A DNA stretch of 64,000 nt from Cupriavidus sp. (GTDB taxonomy: Bacteria > Pseudomonadota > Gammaproteobacteria > Burkholderiales > Burkholderiaceae): assembly GCA_031180665.1 (NCBI GenBank), contig JAPSLP010000008.1:1-64000 (forward strand), in the 5' to 3' direction. The notes under the pieces were generated by a model. That model was not told the DNA's origin, did not search any database, and was given only the letters and a program-made list of their open reading frames with translations. How positions within the stretch are numbered: position 1 is the first letter of the stretch; every line of letters starts with the position of its first letter. A program made the position numbers and the translations under genes. Of the stretch, positions 53,870 through 62,718 are shown piece by piece.

Positions 53870-55498
53870 TCAGGCCGCCTTGCCGACCCGGCTGACGATA
53901 TCGAGCGCGACCGCCTCGGCGACCTCGATGCCGTCGATCGCCGCGGAATAGATTCCCCCCGCGTAGCCCGCGCCTTCGCCGGCCGGATAGAGTCCCGCGA
54001 TATTGACGCTCTGGTAGTCGTCCTTGCGGCGGATGCGCAGCGGCGACGAGGTCCGCGTTTCGACACCGGTCAGCACGGCGTCGTCCATCGAGAAGCCGGG
54101 CACCTGGCGCTCGAAGGCCGGCAGCGCCTCGCGAATCGCCTCGATCACGTAGTCCGGGAGAGCGCTGCTCAGATCGGTCGGCGTCACGCCCGGCTTGTAC
54201 GACGGCTCGACCGTGCCCAGCGCGGTGGACGGCCGCCGCGCCAGGAAGTCGCCGACCAGCTGGCCCGGCGCGCAGTAGTTGCGCCCGCCCAGTTCGAAGG
54301 CGCGTTCTTCCCAATGGCGCTGGAAGTCGATGCCGGCCAGCGGTCCGCCGGGATAGTCGTCGGGCGTGATGCCGACGACGATGCCGGCATTGGCGTTGCG
54401 CTCGGCGCGTTTGTACTGGCTCATGCCGTTGGTGACCACGCGCCCCGGCTCCGAGGCGGCCGCCACCACCGTGCCGCCCGGGCACATGCAGAAGCTGTAG
54501 ACCGAACGCCCATTGCTGCAGTGGTGCACGATCTTGTAGTCCGCTGCCCCCAGCAGCTTGTTGCCGGCGAACTTGCCGAAGCGGCTGCGGTTGATCATGC
54601 CCTGCGGATGTTCGATGCGGAAACCCAGCGAGAACGGCTTGGCTTCCATGAACACGCCGCGGCGGTACAGCATCTCGAAGGTGTCGCGCGCGCTGTGACC
54701 GACCGCCAGGACGACCTGCTCGCACGGCAGATAGTCGCCATTGGACAGTTGCAGCCCGCGCACGCGGCCGCCTTCGATGTCGATGTCGTCGACGCGCGTG
54801 CCGAAACGGATCTCGCCGCCCAGCGCGAAGATCTCGGCGCGGATGTTCTCCACCATCTTGACCAGCCGGAACGTGCCGATGTGCGGCCGCGCCTTGAACA
54901 GGATGTCCTCCGGCGCGCCGGCCTTGACGAACTCGTGCAGCACCTTGCGGCCGTAGTGCTTCGGGTCCTTGATCTGGCTATAGAGCTTGCCGTCCGAGAA
55001 CGTCCCGGCACCGCCCTCGCCGAACTGCACGTTGGACTCCGGATTGAGCACGCTCTTGCGCCATAGCCCGAAGGTGTCCCGGGTGCGTTCGCGCACTTCC
55101 TTGCCGCGCTCGAGAATGATCGGACGAAAGCCCATCTGCGCGAGGATCAGCCCGGCCAGCAGGCCGCACGGGCCCATGCCGATCACCACCGGACGCGGTG
55201 TCTGCGTATGCTGCGGCGCCTGCGCGACGAAGCGATACGTCATGTCGGGCGTCACGCTCCAGTTCGGCTTGCCGGCGATGCGCTTGCGGGCCGCCTCTTC
55301 GTCCTTCACTTCGATATCGACGATGTAGGTCAGCTTGATATCGGAACGCTTGCGCGCGTCGTGCGCGCGGCGGAACACGGTGAAGGACTCCATGCCGTCG
55401 CCCTTGACCCCGATCTCGATCAGCCGCGCACGCACGGCGGCCTCCAGGTCACTTTCTGAATGTTCGAGGGGGAGCTTGAGTTCACTGAGGCGTAGCAT
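53870..55498 (-). CDS. FAD-dependent oxidoreductase (COG2509 type)
   Basis: A 542-residue flavoprotein. After an approximately 90-residue N-terminal domain, a Rossmann dinucleotide motif reads VIGMGPCGLLAGLILAQMG, followed by SNVQFGEGGAGTFSDGKL and LAVGHSARDTFEML, all typical of COG2509 FAD-dependent dehydrogenases. The C-terminal GEGAGYAGGIYSAAIDG forms the FAD-ribose motif. The ATG at 55498 is chosen; a TTG lies three codons upstream. The substrate is unknown. It is expressed with DUF1415. Confidence 0.92.
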   Translation of the reverse strand: MLRLSELKLPLEHSESDLEAAVRARLIEIGVKGDGMESFTVFRRAHDARKRSDIKLTYIVDIEVKDEEAARKRIAGKPNWSVTPDMTYRFVAQAPQHTQTPRPVVIGMGPCGLLAGLILAQMGFRPIILERGKEVRERTRDTFGLWRKSVLNPESNVQFGEGGAGTFSDGKLYSQIKDPKHYGRKVLHEFVKAGAPEDILFKARPHIGTFRLVKMVENIRAEIFALGGEIRFGTRVDDIDIEGGRVRGLQLSNGDYLPCEQVVLAVGHSARDTFEMLYRRGVFMEAKPFSLGFRIEHPQGMINRSRFGKFAGNKLLGAADYKIVHHCSNGRSVYSFCMCPGGTVVAAASEPGRVVTNGMSQYKRAERNANAGIVVGITPDDYPGGPLAGIDFQRHWEERAFELGGRNYCAPGQLVGDFLARRPSTALGTVEPSYKPGVTPTDLSSALPDYVIEAIREALPAFERQVPGFSMDDAVLTGVETRTSSPLRIRRKDDYQSVNIAGLYPAGEGAGYAGGIYSAAIDGIEVAEAVALDIVSRVGKAA

Positions 55499-55614
55499 GG
55501 GGGGCAAAGTATTCGGCGGCCGAACGGCGGGTCCGATGGCCGGACCGCAATTCTAAAGCCTTTCGGCCGCGCCGGCCCCTTGCCGGGGCCGGCGCACCCA
55601 CCGCCGCCGGATCG

Positions 55615-56595
55615 TCAATCCTGTGCCGGCACCTGCCCCAGCAGCGCGGCGTAGCGCGCCATGTCGACATTGCCGCCGGACAGGATGATGCCGACCCGCT
55701 TGCCGGCGATCGGCGCCTTGCCGGCGAAGGCCGCAGCGGCGCCCAGGCAGCCGGTCGGCTCGACCACCAGCTTCATGCGCCCGGCAAAGAAGCGCATCGC
55801 CTCGACCAGCTGGGCATCGCTGACCGTGACGATATCGTCAACCAGCTGCTGCAGCACCGGAAACGTGTAGTGGCCCAGATGCTGCGTCTGCGCGCCGTCC
55901 GCGATGGTGTCCGGCGTGCCGATCCCGACGATGCGCCCAGCCCGCAGGCTTTGCTGGCCGTCGTTGCCCGCTTCCGGTTCCACACCGATGATCTTGCAGC
56001 CCGGATGCATGGCCCGCGCGGCCACGGCGCTGCCCGACAGCAGACCGCCGCCACCCAGCGGCACCAGCAGCACGTCCAGCTGGCCGGCCTGCTCGAACAG
56101 CTCCTTGGCCGCGGTGCCCTGCCCGGCCATCACGTGGGGATGATCGAACGGCGGAATCAGCGTCAACCCCTGCTCGCGCGCCAGCCGCTGGCTGATCGCC
56201 TGGCGGTCCTCGGTATAGCGGTCGTACAGCACGACTTCGCCGCCATAGCCGCGCGTCGCGGCGATCTTGGCCGCAGGCGCGTCCTTGGGCATCACGATCA
56301 CGGCGCGGGTGCCGAACAGCCGCGCCGACAGCGCGATCGCCTGCGCATGGTTACCGGACGAGAACGCCGCGACGCCGGCGGCGCGCTGCTCGGCAGACAG
56401 TTGCGCGATCGCGTTGTAGCCGCCGCGGAACTTGAAGGCGCCCATGCGTTGCAGGTTCTCGCACTTGAAGAACAGCCGCGCGCCGGTCTGCGCGTCGGCG
56501 GTGGCCGAAGTCAGCACCGGCGTATGGTGCGCGACGCCGCTGATGCGGCGATGCGCCTCCACGACATCGGTGAACGAAATGGCCAATTGCGTCAT
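55615..56595 (-). CDS. Threonine/serine dehydratase-like PLP enzyme (possible threo-3-hydroxyaspartate ammonia-lyase)
   Basis: A 326-residue fold-type II PLP enzyme. The Schiff-base Lys is K55 in MGAFKFRGGYNAI, the phosphate-binding glycine loop is LVPLGGGGLLSGSA, and the substrate SSGNHAQAI is intact. The length lacks the ACT regulatory domain of biosynthetic threonine dehydratase, so it belongs to the catabolic, serine-racemase or threo-3-hydroxyaspartate ammonia-lyase branch. The divergent MocR-type regulator nearby suggests amino-acid control. The substrate remains ambiguous. Confidence 0.88.
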   Translation of the reverse strand: MTQLAISFTDVVEAHRRISGVAHHTPVLTSATADAQTGARLFFKCENLQRMGAFKFRGGYNAIAQLSAEQRAAGVAAFSSGNHAQAIALSARLFGTRAVIVMPKDAPAAKIAATRGYGGEVVLYDRYTEDRQAISQRLAREQGLTLIPPFDHPHVMAGQGTAAKELFEQAGQLDVLLVPLGGGGLLSGSAVAARAMHPGCKIIGVEPEAGNDGQQSLRAGRIVGIGTPDTIADGAQTQHLGHYTFPVLQQLVDDIVTVSDAQLVEAMRFFAGRMKLVVEPTGCLGAAAAFAGKAPIAGKRVGIILSGGNVDMARYAALLGQVPAQD

Positions 56596-56657
56596 GGGAC
56601 AGCACTCCTTGCAGGGAAAGACGAACGCGGTTCGAAGGGGCGGGCATCGGCCGGGCT

Positions 56658-57005
56658 TCAGTGCGCGAGGCGCCGGCGGCGCCAGCCGGAAAGTATGCGC
56701 GCGATACGGGTCCGCGAGAATACCCAGGCACGCTGGCGCAGCCGCACGGTGGTATCGCGCTGCGCGCGCAGGGCAAACCAGCCGGAGCGGGACAGCGCGA
56801 CCACGCTGCCCGACGGCAGGCGCCGCTGCGGCCAATGCAACGTGTCGGCCAGCAGCAGCGGCGGTTCGATCAGCTCCACGTCGCCGCCATCGGCCAGATG
56901 CAGTTCGGTGCCGGCACTGGCATGAAAGCCGACGGATTGGCCGGCGCGCAGCGCCAGTGCGCGGTGGACGTGGATGGGATGTGGCAGGAGGGACAGGAGG
57001 GTCAT
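56658..57005 (-). CDS. DUF2917 domain-containing protein
   Basis: A 115-residue small protein of the DUF2917 family (VHRALALRAGQSVGFHASAG and LHLADGGDVELIEPP, a beta-rich cupin-like core), with a basic tail (WRRRRLAH). It is 62 bases upstream of the dehydratase gene on the same strand. No function is known for the family. It is divergent from the MocR regulator. Confidence 0.82.
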   Translation of the reverse strand: MTLLSLLPHPIHVHRALALRAGQSVGFHASAGTELHLADGGDVELIEPPLLLADTLHWPQRRLPSGSVVALSRSGWFALRAQRDTTVRLRQRAWVFSRTRIARILSGWRRRRLAH

Positions 57006-57176
57006 GATGGCCTCGAAGGGTTCGGCTGCGTCTGCGAGCGACCGGCACAGCGAGAAAGACCGGCCGGTATCGTCAGCGCCGCGGTCAATGCCGCGGTCAG
57101 CGCAGCGATCGACTGGATGCAGCGTACCGGCCGCCGTCGCGGCGCGGCAGGCACACCGCACCGGAACGGACAGCAG

Positions 57177-57202
57177 AACAGAGCCCTATCCTTTGCTCTG
57201 TT
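57177..57202. promoter_or_regulatory. Inverted repeat AACAGAGC-N10-GCTCTGTT
   Basis: A perfect 8-10-8 dyad in the gap between divergent DUF2917 and MocR genes, 61 bases upstream of the MocR start. MocR proteins bind such dyads or direct repeats near their own promoter. Confidence 0.6.
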
Positions 57203-57263
57203 ACGATACGGCCGAAACTTTTCTGTATCTGTTGCGCATCGGCCGGATGCGCCACCATGCCGC

Positions 57264-58712
57264 ATGGACTCCGCCCCGCTGTACCGCCAACTTGCCGGCC
57301 ACTATCGGCAGGCCATCGCCGCGGGCACGCTGCTGCCGGGCGAGCGGATGCCGTCGATACGGGCGCTGATGGAGCGCCACGGCGTCAGCCTGTCGACCGC
57401 GCTGCAGGCGTGCCGCGAGATGGAGGCGCAAGGCCTGCTCGAAGCGCGTCCGCGCTCGGGCTATTTCGTGCGGCCGCCGGCGCCTCAGGGCACGCCGATC
57501 GCCGAACCGTCGGCGTCGCTGCCCGATCCCGCCCAGTACGTCGGCATCCACGCCCGCATCTCGGCAATCATCGCGCGCGGCCGCCGGTATCCCGAAGCCG
57601 TCAATCTGGCGGGCGCCTGCGCGCCACCCGAGCTCTATCCGGTCGAAGCGCTGCGCCAGGCCGCCGGACGCGCGCTGCGCCGCCATCCCAACCTGCTGGG
57701 CAGCGCGGTCGAGCCCGACGGGCATCCGGCGTTGCGGGCGGCGCTGGCGCGCCAGGCGCTGCAGGCCCGCATGACCCTGGCCCCGGAGCAGATCGCCATC
57801 ACGCACGGCTGCACCGAGGCGCTGAACCTGGCCTTGCGCGCGGTGGCCGGCCCGGGCGATGTCATCGCGGTCGAATCTCCGACGTATTACGGATTGCTGC
57901 AGATCCTCGAAAGCCTCGGCATGCGCGCGCTCGAGGTTCCGTGCAGCCCGCAGACGGGCCTGTCGCTCGAGGCGCTGGAACTGGCCGCGCAGACCTACGA
58001 CAACATCCGCGCGGTGGTGGCGGTGCCAAACCTGCAGAATCCGCAGGGCAGCATCATGCCGGACGCGAACAAGGCCCGGCTGGTCCAGTGGTGCGAGGCG
58101 CGCGGCATCGCGCTGATCGAGGACGACTGCTTCTCGACGCTGGCCGACGACGATGCGCCGCTGGCCGCGGCCAAGGCGTGGGACCGCAGCGGCAACGTGA
58201 TCTACTGCGCGTCGCTGCACAAGAATCTCGCCCCCGGCATGCGGCTGGGCTGGATCGCCGCCGGCAAATGGCAGGCCCGCGTCGAGATGCTCAAGTTCAG
58301 CCAGTCGCGGCCGAACGAACTGCTGTCGCAGATCGCCGTAGCCGAACTGATGGCGTCGGGCGATGTCGACCGGCATCTGCGGCGGTTGCGCGCGCGGCTG
58401 CGCCACCAGCGGCATTGGGCGGCGGAAACCATCGCGGCGCTGTTTCCGGCCGGCACGCGGCTGTCGGCACCGCGGGGCGGCATGCATCTATGGGTGGAAT
58501 TGCCGGACCGGCTTTCGTCGGAAGCGGTGTTCGAGCAGGCGCTCGAGGCCGGCGTCAGGGTGATGCCCGGCGTGGTCTTCTCCAACTCGAGCCGCTTCGA
58601 TCATTGCCTGCGGATCAATATCGGCGCGCCGCGTTCGACCGCGCTGGAGCAGGCATATCGGAGGCTGGCGGGAGTGGTGGCGCGGGTGGTGGCGCAACGC
58701 GAGCCGCGCTAG
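57264..58712 (+). CDS. MocR family regulator (GntR HTH fused to aminotransferase)
   Basis: A 482-residue regulator with a GntR winged helix at about residues 3-70 (PLYRQLAGHYRQAIAAGTLL; LMERHGVSLSTALQACREM) joined to a class I aminotransferase-like domain from about residue 105. The PLP Lys is K320 in SLHKNLAPG, preceded by VAVPNLQNPQGSIM. MocR proteins sense PLP-amino-acid adducts and control neighbouring amino-acid genes. The target is likely the divergent DUF2917/dehydratase genes; this is inferred from position and the dyad. Confidence 0.92.
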   Translation: MDSAPLYRQLAGHYRQAIAAGTLLPGERMPSIRALMERHGVSLSTALQACREMEAQGLLEARPRSGYFVRPPAPQGTPIAEPSASLPDPAQYVGIHARISAIIARGRRYPEAVNLAGACAPPELYPVEALRQAAGRALRRHPNLLGSAVEPDGHPALRAALARQALQARMTLAPEQIAITHGCTEALNLALRAVAGPGDVIAVESPTYYGLLQILESLGMRALEVPCSPQTGLSLEALELAAQTYDNIRAVVAVPNLQNPQGSIMPDANKARLVQWCEARGIALIEDDCFSTLADDDAPLAAAKAWDRSGNVIYCASLHKNLAPGMRLGWIAAGKWQARVEMLKFSQSRPNELLSQIAVAELMASGDVDRHLRRLRARLRHQRHWAAETIAALFPAGTRLSAPRGGMHLWVELPDRLSSEAVFEQALEAGVRVMPGVVFSNSSRFDHCLRINIGAPRSTALEQAYRRLAGVVARVVAQREPR

Positions 58713-58784
58713 CGAAGCAGTGGAACGCGGTGCCGGGGCACCGCGTCCGTGCAGCCCTCGCCTGCAGGCTTGCGGCCTGCAGCC

Positions 58785-59687
58785 TTACAGGAAGACGATC
58801 AGCGCGATGCCGGCGGCGATCAGGCCGAACTTGACGACGTAGTAGACCTGGCGGTTCCACGCCTTGAGGCGGCGGCGATACTGGCCGCCCAGCCAGACGA
58901 TGCGGAACAGCCGGTTGATCATGCCGGTCTGGTCGCTGTCGTCGTTCGGCGAGCTGGCCGCGCTCATCACCTTGCGCCCCAGCCAGCGGTTGATCTTGCC
59001 GGCCCAGCCATAGCGCATCGGCCGCTCGATGTCGCAGAACAGGATCAGCCGGTTCTGGTCGCTGCGGTTCTCGGCCCAGTGCAGATAGGTCTCGTCGAAC
59101 ACCACGCCCTGCCCGTCGCGCCAGCTGTGCCGCTCGCCGTCGACCTCGATGAAGCAGCGATCGTCGTTCGGCGTCGCCAGACCCAGGTGGTAGCGCAGCG
59201 AACCGGCGAAGGGATCGCGGTGGGGATTGAGCTTGCCGCCCGGCGGCAGCTCGGCGAACATCGCGGCCTTGACGAACGGCAGCTCGCGCAGCAGCGCGAC
59301 CGTGCGCGGGCACAGTTGCTCGGCCGACGGGTGATGCGCGTCGTACCACTTCAGGTAGAAGCGCTTCCAGCCGTATTTGAAGAAGGAATTGAAGCCGGCG
59401 TCGTCATTCTTCTCGGCGGCCTTGATCTTGCGCATCGCGGCCAGCGCCAGTCCCTCATCGCGGATCTCGGGCCAGGCGGCGCGCAGCTTCTCCAGTTCCG
59501 GAAAGCGCTCCACCGGGATGTACGGCGTGCGCGGGACGCCCGAGAAGGCGTACATGAAGCAATTGACCGGCGCCACCAGCGCCGAATGATCCAGCAATTG
59601 CCGCCAGATGCGCAGGCGCACCTTGCCGCGGAAATGCACATACAGAATCGCGCCGAGATAGGCCGCGACAATGATCCACTTGACCAC
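58785..59687 (-). CDS. lpxO: Lipid A 2-hydroxylase LpxO-type Fe(II)/2-oxoglutarate oxygenase
   Basis: A 300-residue aspartyl/asparaginyl beta-hydroxylase family protein, the size of Salmonella LpxO, which adds a 2-hydroxyl to lipid A acyl chains. An N-terminal membrane anchor (KWIIVAAYLGAILYVHF) and a C-terminal one (VKFGLIAAGIALIVFL) bracket the catalytic domain, whose iron ligands are in GKLNPHRDPFAGS and VVFDETYLHWAENRSDQNR. The GTG at 59687 is chosen because AAGGAG lies six bases upstream; an in-frame GTG at 59741 lacks this. Confidence 0.88.
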   Translation of the reverse strand: MVKWIIVAAYLGAILYVHFRGKVRLRIWRQLLDHSALVAPVNCFMYAFSGVPRTPYIPVERFPELEKLRAAWPEIRDEGLALAAMRKIKAAEKNDDAGFNSFFKYGWKRFYLKWYDAHHPSAEQLCPRTVALLRELPFVKAAMFAELPPGGKLNPHRDPFAGSLRYHLGLATPNDDRCFIEVDGERHSWRDGQGVVFDETYLHWAENRSDQNRLILFCDIERPMRYGWAGKINRWLGRKVMSAASSPNDDSDQTGMINRLFRIVWLGGQYRRRLKAWNRQVYYVVKFGLIAAGIALIVFL

Positions 59688-59802
59688 CTCGAACTCCTTG
59701 AGCTGCCTCGTGCCAGCCTGCCGCCGTGCGGGCGGAGGCACACCATGAGGAATGAAGGACCGTAGTTTACCTAAACGGCCGGCACAGCGCAGAGAAGGCG
59801 GT

Positions 59803-60114
59803 TCAGCGCCTGCCGCGGGACTGGCGGGCGATGCGCTCGATCAGCGCACGGGCATCGTCGGGAGCGCCCTGCAGGGTCAGCAGGCGCGCGTTCAGCACCA
59901 TGTTTTCGAGGACCAGCTTGGCGGTCGACGCCCACATGGTCGCCAGCACCGCGTCGACCGGCATGCCGGCCGCTTCCATCTGCTGCGAGCGCTCGGCCAC
60001 GAGGCGGCACACCAGGGACCGCAGCGCGCCGTCGTCGAACGGCAGGTTGGCATAGTCGATCGGATCTTCCTTCTCGACCTCCACCATCAGTTGCATCAGC
60101 ATGTCCTCGGTCAT
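59803..60114 (-). CDS. Small conserved hypothetical protein (103 aa)
   Basis: A 103-residue acidic, helical protein (MTEDMLMQLMVEVEKEDPID, then YANLPFDDGALRSLVCRL and a basic tail QSRGRR). AAGGAG precedes the ATG by seven bases, which sets the start at 60114. No family is recognised. It lies between lpxO and the divergent 99-residue ORF. Confidence 0.7.
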   Translation of the reverse strand: MTEDMLMQLMVEVEKEDPIDYANLPFDDGALRSLVCRLVAERSQQMEAAGMPVDAVLATMWASTAKLVLENMVLNARLLTLQGAPDDARALIERIARQSRGRR

Positions 60115-60400
60115 CGGCAGCTCCTTGCGGGATGATGAGGGTCGCCCCTGCGGGGACCCGGCGGCGACGGCCGTGGGCGCGCCGCCCATGCGACCGAAGC
60201 TACGGCAAACGACGCCGCGCTGTCAAATCCGCGGCGCGCCGCCGCCGGCCACGAAGCCGCTCGCATCGCGCGTCGCCCGGCGCGGCGAATCGATCCCGGC
60301 CGGCGATAGAAAACGGCTGCGCATTCGGGCTGAACAAAGCGGTGGCACCGCAGTCAGACACGTGTTTCTCATTCTCATTTCCAACGGAGACGCACAGACA

Positions 60401-60700
60401 ATGACAAAGCGTTTGTTGTCCGCCATGCGGCAGTACGCATGGTTCCAGGGAGTCAAGCACCACGTCGTCCAGGGCGTCGAGGCGCTGGCCGAACTGCTGA
60501 AGTCGCCATCGGTCGCCGCGCGCGCGGTGGCCGCGATCATCGCCGAGACCGAGCACGGCGTGCAGGTGTGGGTTTCCTATTTCGGCAAGCCGCTCGACCC
60601 GCATACCAACTACGTGCTGTGGCCCACCCGCGCGCTGAAGGCCGCGCGCCGCCGCATTGCGTTGCCGGTCTTTCCGGCCCGGGACAGACCCGAGGGCTGA
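60401..60700 (+). CDS. Small hypothetical protein (99 aa)
   Basis: A 99-residue basic protein (MTKRLLSAMRQYAWFQGVKH, then an Ala/Val-rich helix, and VWVSYFGKPLDPHTNYVLWP). An AACGGAGACGC stretch precedes the ATG. No family is recognised. No membrane segment is seen. Confidence 0.55.
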   Translation: MTKRLLSAMRQYAWFQGVKHHVVQGVEALAELLKSPSVAARAVAAIIAETEHGVQVWVSYFGKPLDPHTNYVLWPTRALKAARRRIALPVFPARDRPEG

Positions 60701-60815
60701 CCGCATTCCATGGTCTTGCAGACCGGCGCGCTGTAGGCCCCGCCCCGACAGCAGGGTTCCCGGGGCCGCCACTAGAATGGACATCACACCGCCAACCCAC
60801 AGCACGGAGGCCGAG

Positions 60816-61112
60816 ATGGACATGCCCGAACCGGTACACGACGAAGCGCTGGTCAACCTTTACCTCGAGCGCATCTCCGCGCTGTCGGTCAGCGCATTCG
60901 ACGGCGCCCATGTCGGTGAAGAATTGCAGCAGCTGATGACCGAGGCAGTCAGCGAATGCGACGCCAGCAAGACGGCGCCGGTCGGCAACAACCTGCAGGT
61001 GCTGGTGGCCCGGCTGCGCGAACGCGCCGAAGCGGCGGAGCGCGAAGATCAGCCGGCGATACGCGAGACGTTCGAGCAGGCAATTGCGCTGGCGGGCGGT
61101 TCCGCGGTGTAG
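60816..61112 (+). CDS. Small hypothetical protein (98 aa)
   Basis: A 98-residue acidic helical protein (MDMPEPVHDEALVNLYLERI; LVARLRERAEAAEREDQPAI). GGAGG lies five bases before the ATG at 60816; an upstream in-frame ATG at 60777 is less likely. No family is recognised. Confidence 0.6.
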   Translation: MDMPEPVHDEALVNLYLERISALSVSAFDGAHVGEELQQLMTEAVSECDASKTAPVGNNLQVLVARLRERAEAAEREDQPAIRETFEQAIALAGGSAV

Positions 61113-61252
61113 GCGCGGCAACGTGCCAACGAATCGAACACGGAGATCACTGAGGAAGTACTGCGGGAGAGGGTATTGCGTGCCGCTGAGATGCCCGCAC
61201 GGTACCTGGTTCTGGCCAGGCATCGTGCGCGTTACGACGACATCTCGGGAAT

Positions 61253-61330
<78 letters not shown>

Positions 61331-61344
61331 TCTGGAAGAACAAC

Positions 61345-61373
61345 ATTATGAAGCAATCGCGCCGCCATTGCAA
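61345..61373 (-). promoter_or_regulatory. Promoter of tRNA-fMet
   Basis: On the minus strand TTGCAA (61373-61368) and CATAAT (61350-61345) are 17 bases apart, 14 bases upstream of the tRNA. Confidence 0.75.
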
Positions 61374-61465
61374 GCATTATTGTGAGCGCGAATCCCGGAC
61401 TCCACGTATCAATCCATCACAACGTGACATGATCGGCTGCTGCACCCGCGCTACGGCTACCAGGC

Positions 61466-61726
61466 TCAGGACTCCGGTCCGAGAATACGATCCACGCGCG
61501 CATAGCCCGCGCTGAAGGCGGCGACCTCGGCGGCATGGCGGGTCGCAAAGATCTGGTCGCCGCTGGAAATCATTTCGACATCGCCGGCATCGCTCGGATC
61601 GCCCCCCTCCTGGCCGATGCGAACCTCATAGGCCCACCCCGGCGGACCATCGCCCTCTCGCTCGGACACCAGTACATAGACATCCATGCCGCGATAGTCC
61701 TCCACACGCCAGTCGTCGTCGTGCAT
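61466..61726 (-). CDS. Small hypothetical protein (86 aa)
   Basis: An 86-residue acidic protein (MHDDDWRVEDYRGMDVYVLV; GQEGGDPSDAGDVEMISSGD) with an alpha/beta pattern. The start at 61726 is set by GGAGG five bases upstream; an extension to 61753 has no such site. No family is recognised. Confidence 0.65.
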   Translation of the reverse strand: MHDDDWRVEDYRGMDVYVLVSEREGDGPPGWAYEVRIGQEGGDPSDAGDVEMISSGDQIFATRHAAEVAAFSAGYARVDRILGPES

Positions 61727-61880
61727 CGCGCCTCCTGCATTGTTCGGGTACACAGAATCAGGCTAGGCCCGCACGGCGGGCCGCGCAATGCGATGGAGGC
61801 TGACGTGGCTGTCGGAGGATGGCCGAGCCGAAGCGCCCGAACCGAAGAGCCAAAACGCGTTGGAACGTGCCAAAACAAAA

Positions 61881-61910
61881 ACGGCCTGGAGAGTAGACTC
61901 TCCAAGCCGT
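61881..61910 (-). terminator. Rho-independent terminator of tRNA-Arg
   Basis: ACGGCCTGGAGAGT/ACTCTCCAAGCCGT with a two-base loop, followed on the minus strand by CCGTTTTTGTTTTGG. Confidence 0.9.
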
Positions 61911-61926
61911 TCGTACTGCATGTAGG

Positions 61927-62003
61927 TGGCGCGGCTGGCAGGATTCGAACCCACGACCCCTTGGTTCGTAGCCAAGTACTCTATCCAACTGAGCTACAGC
62001 CGC
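61927..62003 (-). tRNA. tRNA-Arg (ACG)
   Basis: A 77-base tRNA on the minus strand: acceptor GCGGCTG...CAGCCGC, anticodon loop CTACGAA with ACG (A34 would be inosine), T-arm GGTTCGAATCC and encoded CCA. TATAAT at 62022-62017 on the minus strand is its likely -10. Confidence 0.97.
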
Positions 62004-62092
62004 ACGCGAGAAAGAGATTATATCGCGTTTTTTGTTTTTGGGAAGCCCCCTGCGCCATCTTTTTCCACGCTACCCTTGCCGGCCGCTGTTCC

Positions 62093-62098
62093 TATAAT
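62093..62098 (+). promoter_or_regulatory. -10 element of greB
   Basis: TATAAT 28 bases before the greB ATG; no good -35 at 17 bases. Confidence 0.55.
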
Positions 62099-62126
62099 GT
62101 CTGCCTGCCAAGAAGTGATCCGTACC

Positions 62127-62693
62127 ATGAGCAAGGCTTTTGTCAAAGAACCGTCGGACGACGAAGACGACGACCTCCCCGAAGGCGCGACCCCGCTGCC
62201 GGCCGGCACCAAGAACTACATCACCGCCCAAGGCTACCAGCGGCTGCGCGACGAGTTGATGCACCTGATCGATGTCGAACGCCCCGAGATCGTGCAGATC
62301 GTTTCGTGGGCCGCGTCGAACGGCGATCGTTCCGAGAATGGGGACTATCTCTACGGCAAGAAGCGCCTGCGCGAGATCGATCGCCGCATCCGCTTCCTGA
62401 CCCGCCGGCTCGACAAGGCCGAAGTGGTCGACCCCTCCCTGCAGGGCGACAACGACCAGATCTTCTTTGGCGCGACGGTGACGTACGCCAACCAGTCCGG
62501 CGAGGAGACCACCATCACCATCGTCGGCATGGACGAGGTCGATCTGGACGCGCACCGGGTCAGCTGGATCTCGCCGGTTGCCAAGGCCCTGATCAAGGCC
62601 CGCGAAGGCGATACCGTGCCGCTGCGCACGCCCAACGGCATCGAGCAGATCGATATCCTGGAAGTCCGGTATCCGAAGCGCGGCGAGGCCTGA
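62127..62693 (+). CDS. greB: Transcript cleavage factor GreB
   Basis: A 188-residue factor that enters the RNA polymerase secondary channel and triggers cleavage of backtracked RNA. The N-terminal coiled coil (YITAQGYQRLRDELMHLIDV; SENGDYLYGKKRLREIDRRI with the tip acidic residues) and the FKBP-like C-terminal domain are present. An extra acidic N-terminus of about 25 residues (SDDEDDDLPEG) makes it longer than E. coli GreB. A hairpin overlaps its stop. Confidence 0.94.
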   Translation: MSKAFVKEPSDDEDDDLPEGATPLPAGTKNYITAQGYQRLRDELMHLIDVERPEIVQIVSWAASNGDRSENGDYLYGKKRLREIDRRIRFLTRRLDKAEVVDPSLQGDNDQIFFGATVTYANQSGEETTITIVGMDEVDLDAHRVSWISPVAKALIKAREGDTVPLRTPNGIEQIDILEVRYPKRGEA

Positions 62694-62703
62694 AGCCTCG
62701 CCG
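62681..62703 (+). terminator. Stem-loop overlapping the greB stop codon
   Basis: CGGCGAGGC-CTGAA-GCCTCGCCG: a perfect nine-base stem whose loop holds the TGA stop of greB. It is followed by TTACGC and separates greB from convergent spoT. Confidence 0.7.
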
Positions 62704-62718
62704 TTACGCGACGGCGGG

